Source: Mycolicibacterium senegalense (GTDB lineage: Bacteria > Actinomycetota > Actinomycetes > Mycobacteriales > Mycobacteriaceae). From it: 64,000 nucleotides of DNA. The notes beneath the pieces were generated by a model. The model ran no database searches. It had not been told where the DNA came from and saw only the letters and a list, made by a program, of their open reading frames with translations. The position numbers were made by a program, and so were the translations under genes. The DNA is taken from positions 5,764,417 through 5,828,416 of the forward strand of contig NZ_CP081000.1 in NCBI RefSeq assembly GCF_019645875.1, given 5' to 3'. Each line of letters begins with the position of its first letter. Within the stretch, counting starts at the first letter, position 1. This document shows positions 16,631 to 26,416 of the stretch, piece after piece.

Positions 16631-19600
16631 GTGCCTTCCGATGAGCCAACCGACCGTGTTGTGGGCATCGCACGCCTGATCGCCATCGTCGCGGGCATCG
16701 CGGGTGTGGTGTTGTGCGCGCTGGTGCCGCTGCTGCCCGTCAAACAGACCACTGCGGCCATCCTGTGGCCGCAGGGAACCGATGCCGCGGGAAACGTCAC
16801 CGCGGTGACGGCCCCGCTGGTCTCGGGCGCCCCGCAGTCCCTCGACGTGTCCATCCCGTGCTCGGCGATCGCGACGCTGCCCGCCGAGGGTGGCCTGGTG
16901 TTCTCGACGATCCCCTCGGGCGGCATCGACGCCAGCCGCAACGGGCTGTTCGTGCGCGCCAATCCCCAAACCGTGGTGGTCGCGTTCCGGGATTCAGTGG
17001 CAGCCGTCGCCCCCCGAGCGGCGATCAACGCCGGAGCCTGCAGCGCGCTGCACCTGTGGGCGAACCTCGGCGGCGTGGGCGCCGACTTCGTCGGCATCCC
17101 GGGTGCTGCCGGCACCGCGGCCGTGGAGAAGAAGCCTCAGGTCGCCGGCCTGTTCACCGATCTGAAGATGGCGCCCCAGCCCGGGCTGAGCGCCCGCGTC
17201 GACATCGACACCCGGTTCATCACCTCACCGACAGCACTCAAGCTGCTGGTGATGGCGCTCGGCGTGGTGTGCGTGGTGGCCTCGATCATCGCGCTGGCCG
17301 TACTGGACCGGCGCGGGGGTCATCGCGCGGGCGGGGCCTGGAAGCGCTTCGTCAAGGTCCCGGTGGCGACCTGGATAGCCGATATCGGCGTCATCGGCGG
17401 TCTGTTGCTGTGGCACATCATCGGCGCCATCTCGTCGGATGACGGTTACAACCTCACCATCGCGCGGGTGTCGGCCGACGCCGGGTACACCGCCAATTAC
17501 TTCCGCTACTTCGGCGCCACCGAAGCGCCGTTCGACTGGTATCAGTCGGTGCTGGCCCACTTCGCCGCGATCAGCACGGCCGGCGTCTGGATGCGGGTGC
17601 CCGCCACCCTGGCCGGCATCGGCACCTGGCTGCTGCTCAGCCGCTGGGTGATTCCGCGGCTCGGCCGCCGCGTCGCGCTCAACCGGGTCACCATGTGGAC
17701 CGCCGGCGCCGTGTTCCTGGCCGCCTGGTTCCCGTTCAACAACGGCCTGCGCCCCGAACCGCTGATCGCATTCGGCGTGCTCGCGGTGTGGGCGCTCGTC
17801 GAGACGACCATCGGAACACACCGATTGTGGCCCACCGCCCTGGCGATCATCGTCGCCGCCTTCAGCGTCACCCTGGCGCCACAGGGCATCATCGCCGCCG
17901 CACCGCTGCTGGTCGGGGCCCGCAGCGTGGTCGCCATCATCCGCAGCCGCCGCATCGCCCTGCCTGCGCTGTCGGCGCTGGCGGGCTCGGCCGCCTTGAT
18001 CTTCGTCGTCATCTTCCGCGACCAGACCCTGGCGACCGTCGCCGAGTCGGCCCGGATCAAGTACACCGTCGGCCCGACCATCTCCTGGTACCAGGAATTC
18101 CTGCGCTACTACTTCCTGACCGTGGAAGATTCGGTGGACTCTTCACTCACCCGACGGTTCGCGGTGCTGGCCATGATGCTGTGCCTGTTCGGCATGATCA
18201 CCCTGCTGCTGCGCAAAGGCCACGTGCCCGGGATCGCCAGCGGCCCGGTCTGGAGACTGCTCGGTACCACCGCGATCGGTCTGCTGCTGCTGCACTTCAC
18301 CCCGACCAAGTGGGCTGTGCAGTTCGGCGCGTTCGCCGGGCTGGCCGCTGCCCTCGGCGCGGTGACGGCGTTCGCCTTCGCCCTCGTGGGCCTGCACAGC
18401 CGACGCAACCTCGCGCTCTACGTCACCGCCCTGCTGTTCGTGCTCGCCTGGGCCACGTCCGGCATCAACGGCTGGTTCTACGTCGGCAACTACGGCGTGC
18501 CGTGGTTCGACCGCCAGCCGGTGATCGCCGGCTATCCGGTGACCACCATGTTCCTGGCCCTGGCGATCATCTCCGCCGTGCTGGCCGGCTGGCTGCACTT
18601 CCGCATCGACTACGCCGGGCACACCGAGGTGGCCAACACCCGACGCAACCGCGTGCTCGCCTCCACCCCGCTGCTGGTGGTCGCCGTCATCATGGTGGTG
18701 CTGGAGGTCGGGTCGATGATCAAGGGCTTCGTCCAGCGCTACCCCGTCTACACCACCGCCAAGGCCAACCTCTCGGCGCTCACCTCGGGCCTGTCCTCGG
18801 ACAGTTGCGCCATGGCCGACGACGTCCTGGTCGAGGCCGACACCAACGCGGGCATGCTGCAACCCGTTCCGGGCCAGACCTGGGGCGAGTACGGCCCGCT
18901 CGGCGGTCAGAACCCAGTCGGGTTCACCCCCAACGGAATCAGCGACACCCTCGAACCGCCGAAGCCCGTCGTCGCCAACCCCGGCACGGTCAACTCCGAC
19001 GGCTCGCCCAACAAGCCCAATGTCGGCATCGCCTACGCGGCCGGCACCGGCGGCGGCTACGGGCCCGTCGGCGTCAACGGGTCGCGAGTGTTCCTGCCGT
19101 TCGGGCTGGACCCCGCGCGCACCCCGGTGATGGGCAGCTACAACGAGCCCAGCTCAAAAGAGCCACGAGTCGCGGCCAAAGCCACGTCCGCCTGGTACCA
19201 ACTGCCGCCGCGCACCGCCGACCGGCCGCTGGTGACCGTCGCCGCCGCCGGCGCCATCTGGTACTACGACGAAGAACACGAGTTCCACTACGGCCAGTCG
19301 CTGAAACTGCAGTGGGGGGTGCACCGTCCCGACGGCAGCTTCCAGGCGCTCGACGCCGTACAACCGATCGACGTGTTCGCCCAATACGCCTGGCGCAACT
19401 TGCGTTTCCCACTGGCCTGGGCGCCGCCGGAGGCCAATGTGGCCCGCATCGTCGCCGACGACCCGAACCTGTCGGACGACCAATGGTTCGGCTTCACCCC
19501 GCCGCGGGTGCCGACCCTGCAGACCGCGCAGCAATTCCTCGGCGCCCAGACCCCGGTGCTGATGGACATCGCGACTGCCGCGAATTTCCCCTGCCAGCGG

Positions 19601-19912
19601 CCGTTCTCCGAACGGCTCGGGGTGGCCGAGCTGCCGGAATACCGCATCCTTCCCAACGTCAAGCAAGTGGTGGTGTCGTCGAACATGTGGCAGTCCGCCC
19701 AAAAGGGTGGTCCCTTCCTCTTCATCCAGGCGCTGCTGCGCACGTCGACCATTCCGACGTATCTGCGGGACGACTGGTACCGGGACTGGGGCTCGATCGA
19801 GAAATACGACCCGGTGGTACCGGCCGGGCAGGCGCCTGTGGCCACGATTGATCAAGGAACCCAACGAGTGTTCGGCTTCAGCCGGCCCGGACCGATCCGA
19901 GCCCTGCCATGA
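16631..19912 (+). CDS. embA: Arabinosyltransferase EmbA (arabinogalactan)
   Basis: 1093 residues, same architecture as EmbC. The DD acids are Asp270-Asp271 (SSDDGYNLTIARV). EmbA acts with EmbB as a heterodimer that adds alpha-1,3 branches to arabinogalactan arabinan. The GTG start lies right after the TAACAT hexamer. The gene ends in an ATGA overlap with embB, consistent with coupled translation of the two partners. Confidence 0.97.
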   Translation: MPSDEPTDRVVGIARLIAIVAGIAGVVLCALVPLLPVKQTTAAILWPQGTDAAGNVTAVTAPLVSGAPQSLDVSIPCSAIATLPAEGGLVFSTIPSGGIDASRNGLFVRANPQTVVVAFRDSVAAVAPRAAINAGACSALHLWANLGGVGADFVGIPGAAGTAAVEKKPQVAGLFTDLKMAPQPGLSARVDIDTRFITSPTALKLLVMALGVVCVVASIIALAVLDRRGGHRAGGAWKRFVKVPVATWIADIGVIGGLLLWHIIGAISSDDGYNLTIARVSADAGYTANYFRYFGATEAPFDWYQSVLAHFAAISTAGVWMRVPATLAGIGTWLLLSRWVIPRLGRRVALNRVTMWTAGAVFLAAWFPFNNGLRPEPLIAFGVLAVWALVETTIGTHRLWPTALAIIVAAFSVTLAPQGIIAAAPLLVGARSVVAIIRSRRIALPALSALAGSAALIFVVIFRDQTLATVAESARIKYTVGPTISWYQEFLRYYFLTVEDSVDSSLTRRFAVLAMMLCLFGMITLLLRKGHVPGIASGPVWRLLGTTAIGLLLLHFTPTKWAVQFGAFAGLAAALGAVTAFAFALVGLHSRRNLALYVTALLFVLAWATSGINGWFYVGNYGVPWFDRQPVIAGYPVTTMFLALAIISAVLAGWLHFRIDYAGHTEVANTRRNRVLASTPLLVVAVIMVVLEVGSMIKGFVQRYPVYTTAKANLSALTSGLSSDSCAMADDVLVEADTNAGMLQPVPGQTWGEYGPLGGQNPVGFTPNGISDTLEPPKPVVANPGTVNSDGSPNKPNVGIAYAAGTGGGYGPVGVNGSRVFLPFGLDPARTPVMGSYNEPSSKEPRVAAKATSAWYQLPPRTADRPLVTVAAAGAIWYYDEEHEFHYGQSLKLQWGVHRPDGSFQALDAVQPIDVFAQYAWRNLRFPLAWAPPEANVARIVADDPNLSDDQWFGFTPPRVPTLQTAQQFLGAQTPVLMDIATAANFPCQRPFSERLGVAELPEYRILPNVKQVVVSSNMWQSAQKGGPFLFIQALLRTSTIPTYLRDDWYRDWGSIEKYDPVVPAGQAPVATIDQGTQRVFGFSRPGPIRALP

Positions 19913-22900
19913 GCGTGACCCTGCGCGAGCACAGCGCCGACAAGAACGTTCAGCTGACCCGCTGGGTCGCGATGATCGCCGGCCTGATCGGCTTCCTGTG
20001 TGCGGTGGCCACCCCGCTGCTGCCCGTGGTGCAGACCACCGCCACGCTGAACTGGCCGCAGGCCGGCCAGCTGAACAACGTCACCGCGCCGCTGATCAGC
20101 CAGACGCCCGTCACCATGTCGGTGACGGTGCCGTGTGACGTGATCCGGTCGATGCCGCCCGAGGGTGGCATGGTGCTGGGCACCGCCCCCAAGGAGGGCA
20201 GGCAGGCCTCACTGAACGCGTTGTTCGTCAACGTCAACGCCAAGAGCGTCGACGTCACCGACCGCAACGTGGTGATCGCCAGCGTGCCGCGCGAGAAGGC
20301 CGCAGCCTGCTCACGGATCGAGATCAGCTCGTCGGAGGCGGGCACCTTCGCCACCTTCGTCGGGCTGACCGACAAGGACGGCAAGGAGCTGCGCACCGGC
20401 TTCGCCGACCCGAACCTGCGCCCTCAGATCGTCGGCGTCTTCACCGAACTGAGCGGGCCCGCGCCGCAAGGACTTTCGCTCTCCGCCACGATCGACACCC
20501 GCTTCACCTCCAAACCGACAGCGCTCAAACTGGTGGCGATCCTGCTCGGCATCGCCGCCACCGTGGTCGCGGTGCTGGCGCTGTGGCGGCTGGACCGGCT
20601 CGACGGCCGGCGCATGCACCACCTCATTCCGTCGCGCTGGCGCACGTTCAGCGCGGTGGACGTGGTGGTGGTCGGCGCATTCCTGCTGTGGCACATCATC
20701 GGCGCGAACTCGTCCGACGACGGCTACCAGCTCCAGATGGCGCGGGTGGCCGACCACGCCGGCTACATGTCCAATTACTTCCGCTGGTTCGGCAGCCCTG
20801 AGGACCCCTTCGGTTGGTACTACAACCTGCTGGCCCTGATGACGCACATCAGCGACGCCAGTATCTGGATGCGGCTGCCCGACCTGCTGTGCGGCATCGT
20901 GTGCTGGCTGCTGCTGTCCCGTGAGGTGCTGCCCCGGCTCGGGCCCGCGGTCATCGCGTCGCGGCCCGCACTGTGGGCGGCCGGCATGGTGCTGCTGGCG
21001 GCCTGGATGCCGTTCAACAACGGCCTGCGCCCCGAAGGCCAGATCGCCACCGGCGCCCTGGTCACCTACGTGCTGATCGAGCGGGCCATCATCTCCGGAC
21101 GGCTGACCCCGGCCGCCCTGGCGATCATCTCGGCGGCCTTCACCCTCGGCATCCAACCGACCGGCCTGATCGCCGTCGCCGCGCTGGTGGCCGGTGGCCG
21201 TCCGATCCTGCGCATCCTGGTGCGGCGCCGCCGCGTCCTCGGCGTGTGGCCGCTGGTGTTGCCACTGCTGGCGGCGGGCACAGTGATCCTGACCGTGGTG
21301 TTCGCCGACCAAACGTTGGCAACGGTGATGGAAGCCACCAGAATTCGCACCGCGATCGGTCCCGCCCAGGAGTGGTACACCGAGAACCTGCGCTACTACT
21401 ACCTGATCCTGCCGACCGTCGACGGCTCGCTGTCGCGCCGCTTCGGCTTCATCATCACCGCGCTGAGCCTGTTCGCCTCGCTGTTCATCATGTTGCGGCG
21501 CAAGCGGGTTCCCGGTGTGGCCCGCGGGCCGGTATGGCGGTTGATGGGCATCATCTTCGCCACGATCTTCTTCCTGCAGTTCGCCCCCACCAAGTGGGTG
21601 CACCACTTCGGCCTGTTCGCCGCGGTGGGCGCCGCGATGGCCGCGGTGGTGACGGTGCTGGCCGGACCTGCGGTGCTGCGCTCGGCACGCAACCGGATGG
21701 CCTTCACCGCTGCCGTGCTGTTCGTGCTCGCGCTGTGCTTCGCCAGCACCAACGGCTGGTGGTACGTGTCCAGCTACGGCGTGCCCTTCAACAACGACAA
21801 GCCCAACATCGGCGGAATCACGGTGAGCGCCATCTTCTTCGCGCTCTTCGCGATCACCGCACTGTGGGCCTCCTGGCTGCATCTGCGGCCATCGGCCGAA
21901 GGCCGGGCGGCGCGGGCACTGACCGCGGCTCCGGTGCCGCTCGCCGCCGGGTTCATGGTGGTGGTCTTCGTCGGCTCGATGCTCTACGGCGTGGTGCGTC
22001 AGGACGGCACCTACTCCAACGCCTCGTCGAACCTGCGAGCGTTCGCCGGCGGCTGTGGTCTCGCCGACGACGTGCTCGTCGAACCCGACACCAACGACGG
22101 GTTCCTCACCCCGCTGCCGGGCGACTACGGCCCGCTGGGACCGCTCGGCGGCACCTCCCCCACCGGTTTCACCCCCAACGGAGTGCCGGACCACATTGTC
22201 GCCGAGGCGATTCGGATCACCGTGCCGATGCCTGGCATCGACGCCGACTGGAACGCCGCCGCCGAGCTGGACACCCCCGGGATCAACGGATCGACCGTGC
22301 CACTGCCCTACGGCCTGGACCCCGACCGCGTTCCGCTGGCCGGCAGCTTCGTCGAGGGCCCGGCACAGCAGGTCAGCAAGCTGGCCTCGGCCTGGTACCA
22401 ACTGCCGGCACCCGACAACGCCCACCCGCTGGTCGTCGTCACGGCGGCCGGAACCATCACCGGCAACAGCATTTTCAACGGGCGCACCGAAGGCCAGACC
22501 GTCGAGCTGGAATACGGACGGACCGGGCCCGACGGTGCCCCGGTGCCCGCCGGCCGGGTGGTGCCCTACGACCTGGGGCCGAACCCGTCCTGGCGCAACC
22601 TCCGCTTCGACCGCAGTGAGATCCCGGCCGACGCCACCTATGTCCGGGTGATCGCGGACGATCTGTCACTGAGCCCCGGCGACTGGGTCGCGGTCACCCC
22701 GCCACGGGTGCCCGAGGTCAAGACCGTGCAGGAGTACGTCGGATCGCAGCAGCCGGTGCTGATGGACTGGGCGGTGGGCATGGCCTTCCCGTGCCAGCAG
22801 CCGATGCTGCACGCCAACGGGGTCACCGAGGTGCCCAAGTTCCGCATCACCCCGGACTACAACGCCAAGATGAAAGACACCGACACCTGGGAGGACGGCA

Positions 22901-23103
22901 TCAACGGCGGCCTGCTGGGCATCAGTGACCTGTTGTTGCGCCAGCACGTGATGGCCACCTACCTGAACAAGGACTGGGGTCGAGACTGGGGCTCGCTGCG
23001 TAAGTTCGACACCATCGTCGACGCCGCTCCGGCCACGATCGAGCTCGGGACGGCGACCCATTCCGGGCTGTACAAGCCGGGCCGTATCCGCATCAAGCCG
23101 TAG
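19909..23103 (+). CDS. embB: Arabinosyltransferase EmbB, ethambutol target
   Basis: 1064 residues, somewhat shorter than the 1098 of M. tuberculosis. It lacks most of the early leader and an about 18-residue insert before the LIPSRWR segment. The active-site acids are Asp270-Asp271. The loop reads DDGYQLQMARV where M. tuberculosis has DDGYILGMARV, so the positions aligned with 303, 304, 305 and 306 are Gln274, Leu275, Gln276 and Met277. Gln at 303 has been reported in intrinsically ethambutol-tolerant mycobacteria. It starts within the embA stop (ATGA) and is followed by a large hairpin. Confidence 0.97.
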   Translation: MSVTLREHSADKNVQLTRWVAMIAGLIGFLCAVATPLLPVVQTTATLNWPQAGQLNNVTAPLISQTPVTMSVTVPCDVIRSMPPEGGMVLGTAPKEGRQASLNALFVNVNAKSVDVTDRNVVIASVPREKAAACSRIEISSSEAGTFATFVGLTDKDGKELRTGFADPNLRPQIVGVFTELSGPAPQGLSLSATIDTRFTSKPTALKLVAILLGIAATVVAVLALWRLDRLDGRRMHHLIPSRWRTFSAVDVVVVGAFLLWHIIGANSSDDGYQLQMARVADHAGYMSNYFRWFGSPEDPFGWYYNLLALMTHISDASIWMRLPDLLCGIVCWLLLSREVLPRLGPAVIASRPALWAAGMVLLAAWMPFNNGLRPEGQIATGALVTYVLIERAIISGRLTPAALAIISAAFTLGIQPTGLIAVAALVAGGRPILRILVRRRRVLGVWPLVLPLLAAGTVILTVVFADQTLATVMEATRIRTAIGPAQEWYTENLRYYYLILPTVDGSLSRRFGFIITALSLFASLFIMLRRKRVPGVARGPVWRLMGIIFATIFFLQFAPTKWVHHFGLFAAVGAAMAAVVTVLAGPAVLRSARNRMAFTAAVLFVLALCFASTNGWWYVSSYGVPFNNDKPNIGGITVSAIFFALFAITALWASWLHLRPSAEGRAARALTAAPVPLAAGFMVVVFVGSMLYGVVRQDGTYSNASSNLRAFAGGCGLADDVLVEPDTNDGFLTPLPGDYGPLGPLGGTSPTGFTPNGVPDHIVAEAIRITVPMPGIDADWNAAAELDTPGINGSTVPLPYGLDPDRVPLAGSFVEGPAQQVSKLASAWYQLPAPDNAHPLVVVTAAGTITGNSIFNGRTEGQTVELEYGRTGPDGAPVPAGRVVPYDLGPNPSWRNLRFDRSEIPADATYVRVIADDLSLSPGDWVAVTPPRVPEVKTVQEYVGSQQPVLMDWAVGMAFPCQQPMLHANGVTEVPKFRITPDYNAKMKDTDTWEDGINGGLLGISDLLLRQHVMATYLNKDWGRDWGSLRKFDTIVDAAPATIELGTATHSGLYKPGRIRIKP

Positions 23104-23116
23104 GGAGTTCCGCCGG

Positions 23117-23167
23117 TTTCTGCCCCCGGGCTGCTGCGCCACGAAAATCGCAGCCCGGGTGCAGAAA
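23117..23167. terminator. Bidirectional hairpin between embB and the convergent oxidoreductase
   Basis: An 18-bp stem with one mismatch (23117-23134 with 23150-23167) and a 15-nt loop lies 13 nt after the embB stop and 12 nt from the convergent stop. It could end transcription from both sides. Confidence 0.8.
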
Positions 23168-23179
23168 TCGGCGCTGCGG

Positions 23180-24592
23180 CTAGCGGTTGCGCAGCTGCGC
23201 GAGAGCACGATTCGCCGCGTTGGCACCACACATTCCGTGCGCGCCCGGTCCCGGCGGCGTGGCGGCCGAGCAGATGTACATGCCCGGAATCCCGACGTCG
23301 TAAGGCGCCAGGGTGGGCCGTGGCCCGAACGCCAGTTGCCGAATGTCCTTGGCGCCGGTGCAGATATCGCCGCCGACGTAGTTCGGGTTGTACACCGACA
23401 TCTCGGTGGTCGAACGCACCGCGGTGGCGACGATCCGGTCGGCGAACCCCGGCGCGAACCGCTCGAACTGGGCGATGATCGCTTCGGTGGCGTCACCGGA
23501 ATAGTCGTGCGGCACATGGGCATACGCGTAGATCGGGTTGATCTCCCCGGCCGAGCGGCCCGGGTCGGCCAGGTACTGCTGACCCACCAGCACGAACGGC
23601 CGGCGCGGCATACGTCCGGCCTGGATCTCCCGCTCGGTGGCCGCGATCTCGTCGAAATCACCGCCGAGGTGGACCGTCCCGGCCCGGCCGACCTCGACAT
23701 TGGTCCACGGCACATGACCGCGGATCGCGAAGTCGACCTTGAACGCGCCGGGGCCGTAACGGAATCGCCGGAACCCACGGGCCGTTCGCCGGGGCAGCCG
23801 GTCACCCAAGATGTCTGCCACGGCGGTCGGCGCGAGGTCGAACATCGTGATGTCGGCTTGGGGCAGCTGGGCTGCCGCGGTGATCGCCACACCCGTGCGC
23901 ACCTTGCCGCCGAATTCGGTCAGCGCTGAGACCAATGCATCGGTGATCGCCTGCGATCCGCCTTCGGCGACGGCCCAACCGTGCCGGTGCCCGGCGGTGA
24001 GGATGCCCAACCCGATGGCCGAGGTCATCGGATAGTGCAACGGCCGGAAGGTATGGGCGGCAACACCTCCGAACAACGCGCGGGCGGCCGGGGTTCGGAA
24101 GATCCGGGCCAGCACCGAGGCCGGCAGGACCGTGGGTGCCCCGAACCGGGCCAGCGTCAGCGGATGCGCGGGGACACGCAGCAGCGGGCCCATGATGTCG
24201 TCGGCGAGCGTGTCGAAACGGGCGGCAGGCCCGGCGAACAGGGCACGCCAGCGCGGCCCGTCGACGCCCAGTCCTGTCGCAGTCTGCTCCACGCTGCGAT
24301 ATAGCAGGCCGGCGTCGCCGCCGTCGAGCGGATGCGCACAGTCGACTTCCGGCCAGCGCCAGCGCAATCCGTGCCGTTCCAGGTCCAAGCCGGCGAGAAA
24401 GGCCGAACCCACCGCCATCGGATGGATCGCCGAGCAGTGGTCGACGACCACACCTCCGAGCGTGCCGGAGCGCACCCCACCGCCGACCTCGTCGGACGAC
24501 TCCAGCACGGTGACCTCTTGCCCAGCCCGGGCCAGCACGATGGCCGCCGCCAGTCCGTTGGGCCCACTGCCTACGACGACTGCGGTGCTCAT
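23180..24592 (-). CDS. Phytoene-desaturase-like FAD oxidoreductase
   Basis: 470 residues. It opens with a dinucleotide-binding loop VVVGSGPNGLAAA (residues 5-17) and an acidic strand end (LESSDEVGGG). It closes with the FAD-contacting motif ending in GPGAHGMCGANAANRAL, the pattern of the CrtI/NAD(P)-FAD amine oxidase superfamily. The substrate is unknown and no carotenoid gene is nearby. It is convergent with embB; the 270-bp gap upstream separates it from accD4, so it probably has its own promoter. Confidence 0.82.
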   Translation of the reverse strand: MSTAVVVGSGPNGLAAAIVLARAGQEVTVLESSDEVGGGVRSGTLGGVVVDHCSAIHPMAVGSAFLAGLDLERHGLRWRWPEVDCAHPLDGGDAGLLYRSVEQTATGLGVDGPRWRALFAGPAARFDTLADDIMGPLLRVPAHPLTLARFGAPTVLPASVLARIFRTPAARALFGGVAAHTFRPLHYPMTSAIGLGILTAGHRHGWAVAEGGSQAITDALVSALTEFGGKVRTGVAITAAAQLPQADITMFDLAPTAVADILGDRLPRRTARGFRRFRYGPGAFKVDFAIRGHVPWTNVEVGRAGTVHLGGDFDEIAATEREIQAGRMPRRPFVLVGQQYLADPGRSAGEINPIYAYAHVPHDYSGDATEAIIAQFERFAPGFADRIVATAVRSTTEMSVYNPNYVGGDICTGAKDIRQLAFGPRPTLAPYDVGIPGMYICSAATPPGPGAHGMCGANAANRALAQLRNR

Positions 24593-24652
24593 AGCCGATC
24601 CCCCTCTCGCCCTCAGACTAACCAGCCGGGCATCCAGCCAACCTCGGCGGCC

Positions 24653-24672
24653 TGTGGATAACTTGTGGATGG
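24653..24672 (-). other. DnaA-box-like sequence pair
   Basis: TGTGGATAA (24653-24661) is the exact reverse complement of the TTATCCACA DnaA consensus. TTGTGGATGG follows at 24663-24672 as a near match. There is no further cluster, so this is not an origin; it may be a DnaA regulatory or titration site. Confidence 0.4.
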
Positions 24673-24753
24673 TTTCGGAGAGCGCGGGGATTGCGGCTGC
24701 TCAAAGGCGGTGAAAGTGAATTACACGCTTGTGAGTAAGACTGTGCGATTGTC

Positions 24754-24783
24754 GTGCACCGCAAACCGGTGCAGGCGGTGCAC
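24754..24783. repeat. Perfect 9-bp inverted repeat
   Basis: GTGCACCGC (24754-24762) pairs with GCGGTGCAC (24775-24783) around a 12-nt loop. Function unknown; it lies beyond the accD4 terminator and upstream of the oxidoreductase gene. Confidence 0.5.
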
Positions 24784-24808
24784 GCTCGCAGGTGACGAGT
24801 GTGCGCGA

Positions 24809-24842
24809 TCTGCTGCCCGATCACCGTGTGTCGGGCAGCAGA
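24809..24842 (-). terminator. Hairpin terminator of the fadD32-pks13-accD4 operon
   Basis: A perfect 12-bp stem (24809-24820 with 24831-24842) with a 10-nt loop starts 20 nt beyond the accD4 stop. The stem extends further with a G-T mismatch on both sides. There is no U tract. Confidence 0.75.
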
Positions 24843-24862
24843 CACGCACGCTCGCGGTGCTG

Positions 24863-26416
24863 CTAGAGGGGCAGGAGGCCGTGCTTGCGCTGCACCTTGG
24901 GGCCGTTCTGCTTGTCGCGCAACAACTTCAGGGACTTGCGCAGCAACAGCCGGGTCTCGTGCGGCTGGATGACACCGTCGATGTAGCCGCGCTCGGCCGC
25001 GATCCACGGAGTGGCCATGTTGTCGTTGTAGCCCTTGATGAAGTCGGCGCGGATCTTCTGCACCTCAGGTGCGGTCGGATCCGGGAACCGCTTGACCAGC
25101 AGCTGGGCCGCACCCTCGGCACCGATCACCGCGATCCTGGCAGTCGGCCAGGCGTAGTTCAGATCGGCCGTCAGCTGCTTGGAACCCATCACCGCGTACC
25201 CGCCGCCGTAAGCCTTGCGGACGATGATGGTCACCTTCGGCACATCAGCCTCGACGATGGCGTTGAAGAACCGGCCGCCACGCTTGATGATGCCGCCCGT
25301 CTCCTCGGCCACACCAGGCATCGCGCCCGGGGTGTCGACCACGAAAACCAAAGGCAGGTTGTAGGAGTCGCAGAACCGGATGAAGCTGGCAGCCTTGTCC
25401 GAGGCCTCGTTGCCGATCGCACCCGACATGACCATCGGTTGGTTGGCCACGACGCCGACCGGATGTCCGTCCACCCGGGCGAATGCCGTGATCAGCTCCG
25501 GCGAGCGCTGGTCGGCGATCTCGAACACGTCACCGTCGTCGAAGATGCGCAGCAGGATCTCGTGCATGTCGTAGGCCGTGTTGTCGGCGTCCGGCACGAT
25601 GGAATCCAGCTCCAGATCGTGCGGCGTGATCTCCGGCTCCAGGCCGGGGTTGATGATCGGCGGATTGTCGAAGTGGTTCGACGGCAGGAAGCTCAAGTAG
25701 TCGCGCACGTACTGGTAGGCCGCGGCCTCCGACTCGACCACCTTGTGAATGTTGCCGCGCTGCGCCTGTACATCCGCGCCGCCGAGCTCGTCGAAGGTCA
25801 CATCCTCGCCCGTGACGTCCTTGATCACGTCCGGGCCGGTGATGAACATGTAGCCCTGGTCGCGCACGGCCACCAGCAGATCGGTCTGGATCGGCGAATA
25901 GACCGCTCCGCCGGCGCATTTGCCGAAGATCAGAGAGATCTCCGGGACCAGACCACGCAGCATCTCGTGCCGGCGGCCGAGTTCGGCGTACCACGCCAAC
26001 GAGGTCGCGGTGTCCTGGATACGGGCACCCGCGGAGTCGTTGATGCCGATGATCGGGCAACCGACCATGGCCACCCACTCCATCAGTCGGGCCACCTTGC
26101 GGCCGAACATCTCACCGACCGAGCCCTGGAACACCGTCTGGTCATGGCTGAACACACCGACCGGACGTCCGTTGATGGTGCCGTGCCCGGTCACCACGCC
26201 GTCGCCGAAGAACGCGTTCGGGTCACCCGGGGTCTTGGCCAGCGCGCCGATCTCCAGGAAGCTGCCCGGATCGAGCAGAGCGTGAATCCTGGCCCGCGCG
26301 GACGGAATTCCCTTCTTGTCCCGACGGGCCTTGGCCTTCTCGTCGCCCGGATCGGCAGCGATCTCCAGCTTCTCACGGAGCTCCGCCAGCAGTTCAGCGG
26401 TCGTCTTGTTCGTCAC
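24863..26416 (-). CDS. accD4: Acyl-CoA carboxylase beta subunit AccD4
   Basis: 517 residues, carboxyltransferase of the crotonase fold, with N- and C-terminal CT halves (GRKVARLMEW and IKRGGRFFNAIVEA regions). With AccA3/AccD5/AccE it carboxylates the long acyl chain to give the carboxyacyl extender used by Pks13. The GTG start overlaps the pks13 stop by 4 bp (GTGA). Family length and operon position match M. tuberculosis Rv3799c. Confidence 0.96.
   Translation of the reverse strand: MTNKTTAELLAELREKLEIAADPGDEKAKARRDKKGIPSARARIHALLDPGSFLEIGALAKTPGDPNAFFGDGVVTGHGTINGRPVGVFSHDQTVFQGSVGEMFGRKVARLMEWVAMVGCPIIGINDSAGARIQDTATSLAWYAELGRRHEMLRGLVPEISLIFGKCAGGAVYSPIQTDLLVAVRDQGYMFITGPDVIKDVTGEDVTFDELGGADVQAQRGNIHKVVESEAAAYQYVRDYLSFLPSNHFDNPPIINPGLEPEITPHDLELDSIVPDADNTAYDMHEILLRIFDDGDVFEIADQRSPELITAFARVDGHPVGVVANQPMVMSGAIGNEASDKAASFIRFCDSYNLPLVFVVDTPGAMPGVAEETGGIIKRGGRFFNAIVEADVPKVTIIVRKAYGGGYAVMGSKQLTADLNYAWPTARIAVIGAEGAAQLLVKRFPDPTAPEVQKIRADFIKGYNDNMATPWIAAERGYIDGVIQPHETRLLLRKSLKLLRDKQNGPKVQRKHGLLPL

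Larger units (their letters stand above)
24593..24862. other. Intergenic region with DnaA-box-like site and two hairpins
   Basis: This 270-bp gap holds, from left to right, a DnaA-box-like pair (24653-24672), a 9-bp hairpin (24754-24783) and the accD4 terminator (24809-24842). It should also contain the oxidoreductase promoter. It is more AT-rich than the flanking genes around 24660-24750. I see no convincing open frame. Confidence 0.5.

Noticed and set aside
24653..24672. A replication origin
   Set aside because: Only two DnaA-box-like sequences, with no dnaA/dnaN neighbourhood and no AT-rich unwinding element.
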